Assembly: GCA_013335115.1 (NCBI GenBank) | Contig: JAAXWQ010000006.1 | Span: forward strand, 20,580-84,579 | Length of the DNA stretch: 64,000 bases | Direction: 5' to 3' | Source: Chlorobiaceae bacterium | Lineage (GTDB): Bacteria; Bacteroidota; Chlorobiia; Chlorobiales; Chlorobiaceae | Shown: in pieces, positions 1 through 9,604 of the stretch | Layout of the letters: the number at the start of each line of letters is the position of its first letter | How positions within the stretch are numbered: position 1 is the stretch's first letter | Notes under the pieces: generated by a model | What the model was told of the DNA's origin: nothing | Seen by the model: the letters and a program-made list of their open reading frames with translations, nothing else | The model's database searches: none | Made by a program: the position numbers and the translations under genes

Positions 1-213
1 ATGGCCCGACGGGGCGGGTTCGGCGTCGGCGCCGGCCTGTCTCTCCTCTTTTTCGTCCTCTACTGGGCCCTGATGATCGGTGGGGAGAAGATCGCGAAGA
101 CAGGGCTGCTCACGCCCGGGGTCTGGGTCTGGATTCCAGATATCCTGCTTTCTGCCATCGGCATCACCATGCTCTACCGCCTGAACCGCTCGATCACCGG
201 ATCGGGAAGGTAG
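1..213 (+). CDS. LptF/LptG-family LPS export permease, C-terminal fragment
   Basis: Only the last 70 codons lie in the window; the ATG at position 1 is probably internal. The stretch holds two hydrophobic segments separated by a short Gly/Lys loop and ends in the short Arg-rich tail seen at the end of YjgP/YjgQ permeases. The final-helix wording (WIPDILLSAIGITMLYRL) is what I recognise. In that family two permeases with the LptB ATPase move lipopolysaccharide from the inner membrane to the periplasmic bridge. Whether this is LptF or LptG cannot be told from the fragment. Confidence 0.6.
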   Translation: MARRGGFGVGAGLSLLFFVLYWALMIGGEKIAKTGLLTPGVWVWIPDILLSAIGITMLYRLNRSITGSGR

Positions 214-229
214 GGGTCCCATTTCCTGT

Positions 230-670
230 TCAGCTCCCCTTAGCCTCGCAGATCGCTTTTTTCCGTCCCTGGTCGTCGACGCTCACGAAGGTGATGCTCG
301 TCGTGAAAACCAGCTCTTTCTGACCGCTGGTGATTTCGCCACGGGTGACGTTGACGATGTATTCGACCGACGTGTTGCCAATACGGCCCTGCTTCGATTC
401 GAAGCAGAGGATCGTGCCCTCGCGGATGCTCTTCCTGAACTCGATCCTGTCCATGCCGACCGTGACGAAATTGCAGCCGGGGTAGTCGAGCGTCACGGCG
501 ATGTAGGCGATTTCGTCGGTCCACCTGAGCAGGTTGCCGCCGAACAGGAACCCAAAGTGGTTCAGGTGCCCGGGCATGACGAGTTTGTTTGTTTCCATCT
601 GAAAAGTAGTGAGGGGTGACAAGGGACGGTGATGAGTGAAGTGTTCCCAAAGCCGGAACCTCAAACTCAT
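230..670 (-). CDS. Acyl-CoA thioesterase, hotdog fold (YciA/BFIT type)
   Basis: A 146-residue hotdog-fold protein expected to hydrolyse acyl-CoA thioesters in the cytoplasm. The family signature is visible: an Asn, then [20 protein letters not shown], where the Gly-Gly and the Asp of the central helix belong to the active-site region. A second start (Met25, at 598) would give a 122-residue protein beginning [11 protein letters not shown], which fits family length better; neither start has a convincing Shine-Dalgarno site. It converges with the upstream Lpt fragment (17 nt apart) and lies just downstream of rqcH on the same strand. The acyl-CoA substrate is unknown. Confidence 0.75.
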   Translation of the reverse strand: MSLRFRLWEHFTHHRPLSPLTTFQMETNKLVMPGHLNHFGFLFGGNLLRWTDEIAYIAVTLDYPGCNFVTVGMDRIEFRKSIREGTILCFESKQGRIGNTSVEYIVNVTRGEITSGQKELVFTTSITFVSVDDQGRKKAICEAKGS

Positions 671-726
671 CGGTCTTGCGAATGCTAAGTTAATGTTTTC
701 AGGAACGTCCCCAAAGTTTACAAAGT

Positions 727-2343
727 TTAGTCTTTTCTTGGGGTTACCATGATTACCTTTTCGCGTTCGACGTGGACGCTGCCGGGGGCGCCTTTCGCTT
801 TTCGGACATATTTCTTCAGGACGTACATGACGGGCACCAGGCGGGAGTGCTTCGCGGCGGAGTACCAGGCGGCGATCTCGGCGGCGCGACGGATTTCGCT
901 CATGTTGTGCATGCCGGCTCCTTTGAGTACGCAGTGCGATCCTGATGATCCCTGGGCGTGGAGCCAGATGTCGTCCGGCCGGGTGTGGCCGAAGGTCAGG
1001 AGTTCGTTGTTGCGGGCGTCTTTGCCGATATAGAGGGTGATGGCGTCGGCGAGCGGCACGGTCCTGAACTTCGCTGTCCGCACCTCCTTGTTGACGCCAT
1101 GGCTGGGGATTTTCCCTTTTCCGACGAGGTCGCGTAATTCGTCGCCCGATTCCGCCACCTCCAGCCGGTCGAGCTTCATGCGGAGCGAACGGAGGAGGGA
1201 GTCGAGTTGCGAGCGCCGTGCTTCGGCGGCATGCACCTTTTCCCGGCTTTTCGCGGCCCTGGAGAAGTACCAGGCGGCGTTTTCCTGGATGCTCAGGCCG
1301 GGCTTTACGGTGATCCTGACCGGGGGGGCGCCCGGCGCAAAGAGGTCAGGTACTTCGACTTCGCCGGATACAGGATCTGCCGAGCCGATGGCCCCGGTCA
1401 GGAGGTGCCCGAAGGTTTCGTAACGGTTTGCGGCTTCGAGGAGGTCGGCCGATTCGATTTCGGCCAACTCCTTGACGGCACGGGAAATCTGTTGCTGGAG
1501 TTCCCGGCGGAGGTCGCCGGCGCCGGATTGGAGGTGCAGGAACCGGTGCATCCTTCGGGTATAGTGGCCCAGCGCTTCGAGCACGCTGTCGAACGGTGCA
1601 TCCCCGCTTCCTTCCGGAGGCTCGACGATTGAAAAGTCGGGTGGGTGCCCGGCGCTGTCGACGATGCCCGGAGCGGGTGAGGCGAGTTCGTAGAAGATGG
1701 CTTGAAGCGATGCGGCAAGGGCTTCGGGCGTGTGTCCTCCGCCGGAGCGGGCGATCAGGCGCCGTGCAAGGTCACGGTCGAACCCGGGCAGGACGGAGGC
1801 GAGCCGGCGCTCGGTCGGGATGGCAGGGTCGGTGGCTGCGAGCAGTTCGAGGAAGCGATCCCGGTCGGCGGCAAGGCGTTCGAGCGTCCGGAAGGCCGGT
1901 TCGTCGTCGGCACCGCCGTCGTAAGCCCGCCCTGCGAGCTCCTTCGAATCCTTGAAGGCATGCACGACGACTCCTTCGTGTACGAGCAGGACGTTGGTTT
2001 CGGCACTGAAGAACCTGAGCACGATCAGCCATCGGCCTTCCAGGGCGATGCGTATCTCACGGTCGAGCGGTGCCATGTCGACGCTTTCGACCTTCAGTTC
2101 GTACACCTCTTGCATGATGGATGCCGAGTTGCGGCGCTTCCTGTTCAGCCCCTCCCTGGTCCAGATCGAAAACTCGCGGGCCCGGACCGTGACGATGAGC
2201 TGCAGGTGCCTGCCGTCGTGCGTGACGAAGCTGAGGGTGAGTTCGTTCTTCTCCTGCGAGTGGATTTCGAACAGGTACCCTCCGGCAAGCTCCTCGTGCA
2301 GTTCCCTGGCGGCATGGTAGAGCGTGAAGTAATTTCGGATCAT
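727..2343 (-). CDS. rqcH: NFACT-family protein, RqcH/Rqc2 ribosome quality-control factor
   Basis: A 538-residue NFACT protein. In the family (B. subtilis RqcH, yeast Rqc2) it binds obstructed large ribosomal subunits and recruits tRNA-Ala to add C-terminal alanine tails that mark stalled peptides for degradation. Visible parts are an NFACT-N domain over roughly residues 1-200 with the conserved Asp-Arg pair at D94-R95, a charged helical middle (about 260-410), and the C-terminal NFACT-R/DUF814 domain with [15 protein letters not shown] and a Gly-Ser-His motif. Length is close to RqcH. Older annotations call such proteins fibronectin-binding. It is transcribed divergently from the dCMP deaminase gene across an 89-nt gap. 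Confidence 0.85.
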   Translation of the reverse strand: MIRNYFTLYHAARELHEELAGGYLFEIHSQEKNELTLSFVTHDGRHLQLIVTVRAREFSIWTREGLNRKRRNSASIMQEVYELKVESVDMAPLDREIRIALEGRWLIVLRFFSAETNVLLVHEGVVVHAFKDSKELAGRAYDGGADDEPAFRTLERLAADRDRFLELLAATDPAIPTERRLASVLPGFDRDLARRLIARSGGGHTPEALAASLQAIFYELASPAPGIVDSAGHPPDFSIVEPPEGSGDAPFDSVLEALGHYTRRMHRFLHLQSGAGDLRRELQQQISRAVKELAEIESADLLEAANRYETFGHLLTGAIGSADPVSGEVEVPDLFAPGAPPVRITVKPGLSIQENAAWYFSRAAKSREKVHAAEARRSQLDSLLRSLRMKLDRLEVAESGDELRDLVGKGKIPSHGVNKEVRTAKFRTVPLADAITLYIGKDARNNELLTFGHTRPDDIWLHAQGSSGSHCVLKGAGMHNMSEIRRAAEIAAWYSAAKHSRLVPVMYVLKKYVRKAKGAPGSVHVEREKVIMVTPRKD

Positions 2344-2432
2344 GGGATGGTGAGGAGTTGCGGGGAGGCGATCTTTGCTCTATTTTATATCAAACAAGGA
2401 ACTTGTCTCCCCAATGTATAAAAATCATCGCC

Positions 2433-2957
2433 ATGCATGAAGAGGACAACAGTAGCTGCTGCTGCGGCGGGCACGCCGAGGGAGCCGGATCGGGCCCGGA
2501 GAAGCGGCTCGGCTGGCACGAGTACTTCATGAGCGTCGCGCACCTGATCTCCCGCAGGGCGACCTGTACGAGGGGCCATATCGGCGCCGTCATCGTCAGG
2601 GACCATAACATCCTGTCGACCGGATACAACGGTGCACCGTCCGGCATGCCGCACTGCAACGACACGAACTGCCGCATCTACCGGAGCACCCATCCCGACG
2701 GGACGGTCGAGGAGAATTGCGTGAACACCATCCACGCGGAGATCAACGCCATCGCCCAGGCGGCAAAGCACGGGGTGTCGATCAAGGATGCCGACATCTA
2801 CATCACGGCGAGCCCTTGCATCCACTGCCTGAAAGTGCTGATCAATGTCGGCATCAGGACCATCTATTACGACAAGCCCTACAAGATCGAGCATATCGCC
2901 GAGCTGTTGCGGCTGTCGGGTGTCAGGCTGGTGAACGTTCCGTCGGAACAACCCTGA
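2433..2957 (+). CDS. dCMP deaminase family protein (ComEB-like)
   Basis: A 174-residue zinc-dependent cytidine/deoxycytidylate deaminase, expected to convert dCMP to dUMP for dTMP synthesis. The zinc site is complete: H101-A-E103 and the P-C129-I-H-C132 motif, with a further Cys-rich insertion (CNDTNC, about 75-80) typical of dCMP deaminases. The start at 2433 is chosen because the longer frame back to 2358 adds an unrelated leader. The N-terminus carries a CCC-GG-H cluster (residues 9-14) not needed for the fold. ribD follows after 14 nt, so the two deaminase genes probably share a transcript. Confidence 0.85.
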   Translation: MHEEDNSSCCCGGHAEGAGSGPEKRLGWHEYFMSVAHLISRRATCTRGHIGAVIVRDHNILSTGYNGAPSGMPHCNDTNCRIYRSTHPDGTVEENCVNTIHAEINAIAQAAKHGVSIKDADIYITASPCIHCLKVLINVGIRTIYYDKPYKIEHIAELLRLSGVRLVNVPSEQP

Positions 2958-2971
2958 ACCGCTGCCGCCGC

Positions 2972-4078
2972 ATGGATACCGGGGTGACACCGTTCGACGA
3001 GGCCTGCATGCGCCGATGCCTCGAACTCGCCGAAAAGGGGGCGGGCAGCGTGAGCCCGAACCCGATGGTGGGTTCGGTGGTCGTGCATGACGGGCGCGTT
3101 ATCGGCGAGGGGTGGCACGAGCGCTACGGTGGCCCGCACGCCGAGGTGAACGCCATCGCTTCAGTCCGCGAACCGGAATTGCTGGCGTCGTCGACGCTGT
3201 ATGTCAATCTGGAGCCCTGTTCCCATTTCGGCAATACCCCGCCATGTTGTGACCTGATCGTCGGGAAGCGGATCCCGAGGGTGGTCGTCGGATGCGTCGA
3301 CCCGAATGAAAAGGTGGCCGGCAGCGGTATCGCCCGTCTTCGCCAGGCAGGTGCCAAGGTGACGGTCGGGGTGCTCGGCGAGGAGTCCGAACGCCTCAAC
3401 GAGGCTTTCATGACCAGCCACCGGAAGGGGAGGCCGTTGGTGATGCTGAAGATCGCCCAGACGCTCGACGGGCGCATCGCCACCTCGCTCGGGGCATCGA
3501 AGTGGATCACCGGCGAGGAGTCGAGGAAGGAGGTCCACCGCCTGCGCGGCAGGTACGACGCGGTGCTGACCAGCTCTTCGACCGTCGTGGCAGACGATGC
3601 CGAGCTGACGGTGCGCCATTGCCAGGGACGCCAGCCGCTCAGGGTGCTGCTGGACCGTCAGCTCCGGGTCCCGGTGGAGTCGAAAATCTTCGGTCCCGGG
3701 GCCAGGACCCTCGTGTTCGCATCGGCAGCGGCGGCGGAACCGGAGCGCCTCGCCATGCTTGAGGCAAGGGGCGTCGAGGTGCATCTGCTGGACGCGCCGC
3801 ATGGGCGTATGGACCTTGGCGAGGTGCTCGCCGAACTCCATCGCCGCAGGGTGCTTTCGGTGATGGTCGAGGCCGGCAGCGCACTGGCAGCGGCCTTCGT
3901 CCGGGAGCGGCTGGCCGACAAGCTCTGCCTGTTCGTTGCACCACGCCTGTTCGGCGGCGACGGCCTGCCGTCGTTCGGGCCGCTGGACGTGCTACTTCCC
4001 GGCCAGTCCGTGGACCTCCGGATCTCGTCGAGCAGGATGGTCGGCAACGACCTTATGCTCGAGGCCTATTTCGCCTGA
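2972..4078 (+). CDS. ribD: Bifunctional riboflavin deaminase-reductase RibD
   Basis: A 368-residue two-domain enzyme of riboflavin synthesis that deaminates the pyrimidine from GTP cyclohydrolase II and then reduces its ribose chain. The N-terminal deaminase domain (about 1-150) has the zinc ligands H56-A-E58, C83 and C92 in the family wording [12 protein letters not shown]. The reductase domain (about 150-368) begins at [12 protein letters not shown] and ends with the Gly-rich FGGDGLPSF region. The start at 2972 gives the usual RibD length; the open frame extends upstream only in the shadow of the dCMP deaminase gene. ribE lies 2 kb downstream, separated by unrelated genes. Confidence 0.95.
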   Translation: MDTGVTPFDEACMRRCLELAEKGAGSVSPNPMVGSVVVHDGRVIGEGWHERYGGPHAEVNAIASVREPELLASSTLYVNLEPCSHFGNTPPCCDLIVGKRIPRVVVGCVDPNEKVAGSGIARLRQAGAKVTVGVLGEESERLNEAFMTSHRKGRPLVMLKIAQTLDGRIATSLGASKWITGEESRKEVHRLRGRYDAVLTSSSTVVADDAELTVRHCQGRQPLRVLLDRQLRVPVESKIFGPGARTLVFASAAAAEPERLAMLEARGVEVHLLDAPHGRMDLGEVLAELHRRRVLSVMVEAGSALAAAFVRERLADKLCLFVAPRLFGGDGLPSFGPLDVLLPGQSVDLRISSSRMVGNDLMLEAYFA

Positions 4079-4171
4079 ACAGCTTCAACCATCATCAAGG
4101 ATTTGCCCATGGCGGCCTTTTTCAAGAAAACTCACAAGGGAAGGACGAACAGTTCAAAAGGGGGAGGATAC

Positions 4172-4573
4172 ATGCGGGACGACGATTTCGGTAAACTGCT
4201 GCTCAGGCTGTGCGTGGGGGGCCTGATGCTGTTCCATGGAATCGGCAAGCTGATCCACGGCCACGGGTTCATCGTTTCGAAGCTCAAGGCGGCAGGACTT
4301 CCGGAGCTGCTGGTGGCCGGCGTGCCTATCGGTGAGGTGGTCGCCCCGATGCTCATCCTGCTTGGGCTGTTCACCCGCCCGGCCGCACTCATCGAGGCTG
4401 TCCTGATGGCCATGGCCGTCTGGCTCGTGCACATGGGGCAGCTCACGGCCATATCGCAGACCGGTGGTTATGCGCTGGAACTGCAGGCGTTCTACTTTTT
4501 CGGGTCGCTGGCGGTCTTTTTCCTTGGCGCCGGGAAGTACAGTTTTTCGAGGGGATCCGGCAAGTGGAACTGA
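4172..4573 (+). CDS. DoxX family membrane protein
   Basis: A 133-residue integral membrane protein with four predicted helices. The opening ([19 protein letters not shown]) and the later [18 protein letters not shown] wording are typical of DoxX proteins, whose biochemical role is not settled (linked in various bacteria to quinone-dependent oxidation or redox stress). The start at 4172 is favoured by a strong GGGGGAGG purine run at 4161-4168; an in-frame ATG at 4103 would add an implausible basic leader. Its stop overlaps the GTG start of the ABC ATPase gene, so the pair is probably translationally coupled. Confidence 0.8.
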   Translation: MRDDDFGKLLLRLCVGGLMLFHGIGKLIHGHGFIVSKLKAAGLPELLVAGVPIGEVVAPMLILLGLFTRPAALIEAVLMAMAVWLVHMGQLTAISQTGGYALELQAFYFFGSLAVFFLGAGKYSFSRGSGKWN

Positions 4574-5400
4574 ATCCTCCACCGTTCCCTCCTTCGGGCA
4601 ATCCGGCTGCTGAAGATCGCAGCTGCGTGCTCGAGTGCGTCAATGTCCGGGCCTTCCGGGGCGGCACGCTCGTGTTCGATGGGCTCGACCTCTGCATCGA
4701 ACAGGGGAGGAACACCGCCATTATCGGCCCGAACGGCTCCGGGAAGTCGACCCTGCTGAAGCTCCTTTCTCGAGAAATCTATCCAGTCCACGAACCTGAA
4801 AGCCGCCTGCTCGTCTACGGTCGCGACCGATGGAACGTCGAAGGACTCCGTTCAAGGCTCGGCATCGTTTCCAATGATCTGCAGCAGGAGTACGGGCGGC
4901 ATGCCAGGGGGCGGGACGTCATCCTCTCCGGCTTTTACTCGAGCATCGACACCTGGCCGCACCAGCAGTTCAGCCCGGAGGAGCTGTCTCGTGCAGAAGG
5001 GCTGATGCAGAGCCTCGGTATCGCCGAGCTTGGCGATCGCCCGTTCGGCAGGATGTCCACGGGGCAGCAGCGCAGGTTCCTCCTTGGCCGAGCGCTGGTG
5101 CACGAGCCGGAAGCCCTGCTGCTCGACGAACCGACCAGCGGGCTCGACCTCGGGGCGACCTTCCGGTACATCGAAACCGTCCGGACCCTGATGCGCTCGG
5201 GTACCCAGCTCATCCTGGTCACGCACCACCTGCACGAGATCCCCCCTGAGGTCACCCGGGTGGTGTTCCTGCGGGCAGGCCATGTGGTTGCCGATGGCGA
5301 CAAGCGGGAGCTGATGACCTCCGCCCGGGTTTCGGAACTGTTCGGCTGCCCGGTCGAGCTGGTCGAGGCCAACGGATTCTACCAGGCCGTGCCTGCTTAG
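4564..5400 (+). CDS. ABC transporter ATP-binding protein (ModF/iron-type ATPase)
   Basis: A 278-residue ABC ATPase. Walker A is GPNGSGKST (55-63), the Q-loop region is near 105-108, the signature is MSTGQQRR (164-171) rather than LSGGQ, Walker B is ALLLDEP (184-190) and the switch histidine is in THHLHE (about 220-224). The start is GTG at 4564, overlapping the DoxX stop by 10 nt. No permease or binding protein is adjacent, so it either serves a transporter encoded elsewhere or is a soluble ABC protein. The fold resembles single-domain ATPases related to molybdate ModF and iron uptake; the substrate is unknown. Confidence 0.8.
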   Translation: MELNPPPFPPSGNPAAEDRSCVLECVNVRAFRGGTLVFDGLDLCIEQGRNTAIIGPNGSGKSTLLKLLSREIYPVHEPESRLLVYGRDRWNVEGLRSRLGIVSNDLQQEYGRHARGRDVILSGFYSSIDTWPHQQFSPEELSRAEGLMQSLGIAELGDRPFGRMSTGQQRRFLLGRALVHEPEALLLDEPTSGLDLGATFRYIETVRTLMRSGTQLILVTHHLHEIPPEVTRVVFLRAGHVVADGDKRELMTSARVSELFGCPVELVEANGFYQAVPA

Positions 5401-5548
5401 AGGGGCACGGCGAACCGTGCCCGGTCCGTCCAATCCGCCCGATTGCCAATGATTTTCAGGAGTTGCGGGAACTTTGGGAGTGGGACGCGTGTTCTGCCTC
5501 GCATGGTATCGATCTTCAATTCCGTCAACCCAAAAATCAGTCTCCATC

Positions 5549-6049
5549 ATGGCAACGATCACCCTTAAGGGCAATGCGATCAACACCGTCGGCCAGCTGC
5601 CTGCAGTAGGCAGCGCCCTGCCGTCGTTCAGGCTCGTCAAGAGCGACCTTTCCGAGGCGGGACCATCCGATTTTGCCGGCAAGAAGCTGGTGCTGAACAT
5701 CTTCCCGAGCCTCGATACCCCGGTATGCGCCGCTTCGGTGAGGAGGTTCAACCAGGATGCAGCTTCGCTCGGCGATACCGTAGTGCTCTGTATCTCTGCC
5801 GACCTTCCGTTCGCCCACAGCCGCTTTTGTGTGGCCGAGGGCATCGAGAATGTCGTATCGCTGTCGACTTTCCGTTCGCCGGAGTTCGCTGCGGCATATG
5901 GTGTCGGCATCGTCGACGGCCCGCTGACGGGGCTGCTTTCGAGGGCTGTGGTCGTGGCCGATGCCTCGGGCAAGGTGCTCTATGCCGAGCAGGTGCCCGA
6001 GATCGTGCAGGAACCCGATTACGCGAAAGCGCTCGCCGCGCTGGCCTGA
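5549..6049 (+). CDS. tpx: Thiol peroxidase Tpx (atypical 2-Cys peroxiredoxin)
   Basis: A 166-residue peroxiredoxin that reduces hydrogen and alkyl peroxides with electrons from thioredoxin. The peroxidatic cysteine is C60 in SLDTPVC and the resolving cysteine is C94 in HSRFC, the same spacing as E. coli Tpx (61/95). The start at 5549 gives the N-terminus MATITLKGNAI, which aligns with the family; the open frame begins upstream at 5474 without support. It sits alone, with a terminator immediately downstream. Thioredoxin and thioredoxin reductase genes occur at the far end of this window. Confidence 0.95.
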   Translation: MATITLKGNAINTVGQLPAVGSALPSFRLVKSDLSEAGPSDFAGKKLVLNIFPSLDTPVCAASVRRFNQDAASLGDTVVLCISADLPFAHSRFCVAEGIENVVSLSTFRSPEFAAAYGVGIVDGPLTGLLSRAVVVADASGKVLYAEQVPEIVQEPDYAKALAALA

Positions 6050-6075
6050 GACCTGCCTCGTCGGAACGCATCATT

Positions 6076-6116
6076 CCGGTCCTGGAGCCTCTGGTGCCCG
6101 GGGCCGGATTTTTTTT
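6076..6116 (+). terminator. Intrinsic terminator after tpx
   Basis: A 7-bp stem (6076-6082 with 6101-6107, one G-U pair) with an 18-nt loop is followed by eight T residues at 6109-6116. It lies 26 nt after the tpx stop and 47 nt before ribE. Confidence 0.6.
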
Positions 6117-6162
6117 AGTACTTTCAATCGTTTGAGCTTTCCAGAAGAAAACCGTTCGGACC

Positions 6163-6819
6163 ATGTTTACAGGAATCGTCAAGGATGTCGGCACGGTTTC
6201 GGTGGTGACGCCGCGAGGCACAGGCCTGAGGCTGCGGGTCGACTACGCTTCGGCGGCCGCATTCGGCGACCTTTCGATAGACGAGAGCGTGAGCGTGAAC
6301 GGTGCCTGCCAGACCGTCGTGGCCTGCGGTGCGGGATGGTTCGAGGTGGACAGTGTCCCGGAGACCCTGAAGAAGACCACGTTGGGCTCGTTTCGCCCTG
6401 GCACCAGGGTCAACCTCGAACGGGCCGTCCGCCCGATGGACCGGCTTGGCGGCCATTTCGTGCTTGGCCATGTGGACTGCGTCGGACGGATATCGAAGGT
6501 CACGGAAACCGGGGAGGGGCGAATGGTTTCGATCTCCTATCCGCCTGGGTTCGACGCGTGGATCGTGCCGGTCGGTTCGATTGCCATCGATGGCGTGAGC
6601 CTTACGGTGGCTAACGTCGTGCCGTCGCTCCTCACGGTGGCCCTGATCCCTTATACGCTCGGCAACACCACCATCGCCGCATTGCGGGAGGGGAGCGAGG
6701 TGAACCTCGAGTTCGACATCCTCGGCAAGTATGTGGCTCGACAGCAGCAGACTGCCGGTGCCGCCGGAAAAAACAGCCGCATCAGCGAATCGTGGCTGAC
6801 GGAGCAGGGTTTCTCATGA
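6163..6819 (+). CDS. ribE: Riboflavin synthase, alpha subunit
   Basis: A 218-residue riboflavin synthase that dismutates two 6,7-dimethyl-8-ribityllumazine molecules to riboflavin. It starts with the diagnostic MFTGIV and shows the two lumazine-binding barrel repeats: first about 1-95 ([10 protein letters not shown]), second about 96-190 ([11 protein letters not shown], then [11 protein letters not shown]). The length is normal. Its stop overlaps the start of rarA in an ATGA arrangement, so translation of the two is probably coupled even though their functions are unrelated. Confidence 0.95.
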   Translation: MFTGIVKDVGTVSVVTPRGTGLRLRVDYASAAAFGDLSIDESVSVNGACQTVVACGAGWFEVDSVPETLKKTTLGSFRPGTRVNLERAVRPMDRLGGHFVLGHVDCVGRISKVTETGEGRMVSISYPPGFDAWIVPVGSIAIDGVSLTVANVVPSLLTVALIPYTLGNTTIAALREGSEVNLEFDILGKYVARQQQTAGAAGKNSRISESWLTEQGFS

Positions 6820-8162
6820 CGGCAGCGGACCTTTCCCAGCAGGACCTCTTTGGCGCCGGCGGCGGTGAATCCTCGTCGCGCCGGTTCCAGCCGCTCGCCG
6901 AACGGGTGCGGCCGATGCACATCGACGAGCTGTTCGGCCAGGAGCACCTTGTCGGGCCCGATGGCCCGGTAAGGCGCTATATCGAACAGGGGAAGATCCC
7001 CTCCATGATTTTTTGGGGCCCTCCCGGATCGGGGAAGACCACCTTGGCCGAAGTGTGCGCCCGTTCGCTGAACTACCGCTTCGAGCAGCTCTCGGCCACT
7101 GATGCCGGGGTGAAGGATGTCCGCCGGGTGCTCGATACCGCCGAGAAGACCCGCAGGATCGAAGGCCGCCAGACGCTCCTCTTCATCGACGAGATCCACC
7201 GCTTCAACAAGGCGCAGCAGGACACGCTGTTGCATGCCATCGAGCAGGGGCTGATCGTGCTTATCGGCGCGACGACGGAAAACCCTTCGTTCGAGGTCAA
7301 CCGTGCGCTCCTTTCCCGTATGCAGGTCTACATCCTGCAGCCGCTCGGCGACGAGGATGTCCGCCGGGTCGTGGAGCGGGCAATCGCCGGCGACGAAGCG
7401 CTTTCGGGCTCTGGTGTCGAGGTGTCGGATATGGGGTTCCTGTTGCAGTATGCCGGAGGCGATGCCCGCAAGGCGCTGAACGCACTCGAGGCCGCCCGTT
7501 CGCTCCTGCCGGCCGACACGGTCCATGCCGTGCTCGATCGAAGGCTTTTCGAGCAGGCGCTGCAGCATCGCGCACCGGCCTACGACAAGGGGGGGGAGGC
7601 GCATTATGACACGGTTTCGGCCTTCATCAAATCCCTTCGTGGGTCGGACCCTGATGCGGCGCTGGTCTGGATGGCGAAAATGATCGAGGGCGGGGAGGAC
7701 CCCAAGTTCATCGCCCGGCGCATGGTGATCTTTGCCAGCGAGGATGTCGGTAATGCCGACCCCTACGCCATCACGCTCGCCCTGTCGGTATTCCATGCCG
7801 TGGAGGTGATCGGCATGCCTGAGGCGCGCATCAACCTTGCCCAGGGGGCGACCTACCTGGCGGGCTGCCCGAAGTCGAATGCGAGCTACGCCGCCCTCAA
7901 TGAGGCCGTGGCCGCGGTGAAGGGGGCCGGTCCGCTGACCATCCCCCTGCATCTGCGCAACGCCCCAACGAAGTTCATGAAGGAGATCGGCTACGGCGAA
8001 GGTTACCGTTACCCGCACAGCTACCCCGGTCACTTCGTGGCCGAGCGCTATTTCCCGGAAGAGATCGACACGAAGGCTTTCTACCGGCCGGATGGCGAAG
8101 GGCGGGAAAAGTACCTCAAGGAGCGGCTCGATGCGCTCTGGAAGGGGCGGTACGGCGGCTGA
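6816..8162 (+). CDS. rarA: Replication-associated recombination protein A (RarA/MgsA)
   Basis: A 448-residue AAA+ ATPase of the RarA/WRNIP1 family, which acts at stalled replication forks. Walker A is GPPGSGKTT (68-76), Walker B is [10 protein letters not shown], followed by the sensor-1 wording [10 protein letters not shown] and the family helical and tetramerisation domain ([14 protein letters not shown], then [10 protein letters not shown]). The PIP-like N-terminus LSQQDLF (6-12) resembles a sliding-clamp-binding motif. The start at 6816 is chosen because it forms an ATGA overlap with ribE; an ORF start at 6792 is also open. Confidence 0.93.
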   Translation: MTAADLSQQDLFGAGGGESSSRRFQPLAERVRPMHIDELFGQEHLVGPDGPVRRYIEQGKIPSMIFWGPPGSGKTTLAEVCARSLNYRFEQLSATDAGVKDVRRVLDTAEKTRRIEGRQTLLFIDEIHRFNKAQQDTLLHAIEQGLIVLIGATTENPSFEVNRALLSRMQVYILQPLGDEDVRRVVERAIAGDEALSGSGVEVSDMGFLLQYAGGDARKALNALEAARSLLPADTVHAVLDRRLFEQALQHRAPAYDKGGEAHYDTVSAFIKSLRGSDPDAALVWMAKMIEGGEDPKFIARRMVIFASEDVGNADPYAITLALSVFHAVEVIGMPEARINLAQGATYLAGCPKSNASYAALNEAVAAVKGAGPLTIPLHLRNAPTKFMKEIGYGEGYRYPHSYPGHFVAERYFPEEIDTKAFYRPDGEGREKYLKERLDALWKGRYGG

Positions 8163-8221
8163 TTGGCGTAATCGGCTTCCCTGACTATATTGGTACCTAC
8201 TTCAACATCGACCCCTGAGTC

Positions 8222-9604
8222 ATGAGATTGCTTCGAATACTTGCCCTGCTTGCCACCTGTTTCGTCACGGCCGGTCTTTCCGGAAAGGCAGCCGCCGCGG
8301 TATCCGAAGAACCGAAAAAGCTGGTGGTAGGACTTGAGGATGCCGTGCGGATCGGGATGCAGCGGAACAGGGTGCTGGAGATCGCCAGGCTCGACCGGCA
8401 GATGGCCGGGCAGAAGGTGCGGGAGTCATGGGCAGAGGTGCTGCCGCATGTGACCTCGGGGCTGACCTACACCCGCTCCATCAAGCCAACGGTGCTCTTC
8501 CTTCCGGGCAGCGTGTTCGGGACAGGGCAGGGGATCCAGGCTATTCCGATCAGCAGCGACAACTCTTCGGTGGCATCGGTCAGCATCAACCAGAACATCT
8601 TCAAGCTTTCCGCCATCGCCGGCATCCGTGCATCTGCCCTGGTCCGCAAGATCAGCGACGAGTCGTACCGCCAGTCCAATGCCGAGGTGGTCACTTCGAT
8701 CCGTCGCGCCTACTATGACGCCCTCATCTCCTCGGAGAAGCTCAAGCTGGTGGAGCAGAGCATCTCCCGGTGGGAGGCGTCCCGCAAGGATACCGGAGCG
8801 CTGTTCCGGCAGGGGGTGGCCGCGGACATTGATACGCTGAAGGCGTTCCTCTCCGTCGAAAACCTCAAGCCGGAGTTCGTCCGTGCCCGTAGCGGCGTCT
8901 CCATTGCGTCGACTAGGCTGAAATCGGTCATGGGGATCGATCAGGACACGGTCGTCGCCCTCTCTGATTCGCTGGTTTTCAGGGATATGAAATATCCGGC
9001 GGAGATTTCTGCAGCCTATGCCGAGGCACTCGAAAAGCGTCCCGACGTGCGCAGCCTGACGTTTCAGCTCGAAGCCGAAGGGGAGCGGGTAACCGCGGCG
9101 CGTTCGGAGGGGTTGCCGACCTTGTCCGCCTTTGGCCAGTTCCAGGCCCAGACGCAGTTCAACGACGGGACCGCCCTCGACAAGAGCCGCTGGCCCGTAT
9201 CCTCGACGGTCGGGTTGCAGTTCAGCGTCCCCATCTTTTCGGGTTTCGGCACCAGTGCCAGGATCGAGCAGGCCAAGATCACGAAACTGCAGACCAGGAC
9301 AAGGCTTGAAGATTTGAAGGAGCAGGTCCGGGCAGATGTCGAGATCAGGCTCTGGAACCTGCTTGAGGCGCGCAAGCGTATCGAGGTCCAGTCCAGGACC
9401 ATCGGCGTGGCCGAACGAAGCTACAGCATCACCAGGTTGCGCCTGCGTGAAGGGGTGGGGTCCCGGCTCGAACTGACGGACTCGGAGCTTCAGCTCAACA
9501 CCGCGAAGACCAACTACCTGCAGGCGGTGTACGACTATCTCATGGCTTCGGCGGAGCTTGAAAAGTCGCTGGGCCGCATTCCCCTGCCAGAGGCCGGCAG
9601 CTGA
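8222..9604 (+). CDS. TolC-family outer membrane efflux/export protein
   Basis: A 460-residue protein with a cleavable signal peptide (basic MRLLRI start, hydrophobic core, AAA-type cleavage near residue 26). Two outer-membrane-efflux repeats follow: the first around 40-230 (EDAVRIGMQRNRVLEIA), the second around 260-445 (YAEALEKRPDVRSL, later SVPIFSGF and the terminal heptad-like LRLREGVGSRLELTDSE). Family members form a trimeric channel across the outer membrane and periplasm for efflux pumps or type I secretion. No inner-membrane pump or adaptor gene is adjacent, so the partner is unknown. Its last 65 nt overlap the 3' end of the convergent methyltransferase gene. Confidence 0.85.
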   Translation: MRLLRILALLATCFVTAGLSGKAAAAVSEEPKKLVVGLEDAVRIGMQRNRVLEIARLDRQMAGQKVRESWAEVLPHVTSGLTYTRSIKPTVLFLPGSVFGTGQGIQAIPISSDNSSVASVSINQNIFKLSAIAGIRASALVRKISDESYRQSNAEVVTSIRRAYYDALISSEKLKLVEQSISRWEASRKDTGALFRQGVAADIDTLKAFLSVENLKPEFVRARSGVSIASTRLKSVMGIDQDTVVALSDSLVFRDMKYPAEISAAYAEALEKRPDVRSLTFQLEAEGERVTAARSEGLPTLSAFGQFQAQTQFNDGTALDKSRWPVSSTVGLQFSVPIFSGFGTSARIEQAKITKLQTRTRLEDLKEQVRADVEIRLWNLLEARKRIEVQSRTIGVAERSYSITRLRLREGVGSRLELTDSELQLNTAKTNYLQAVYDYLMASAELEKSLGRIPLPEAGS

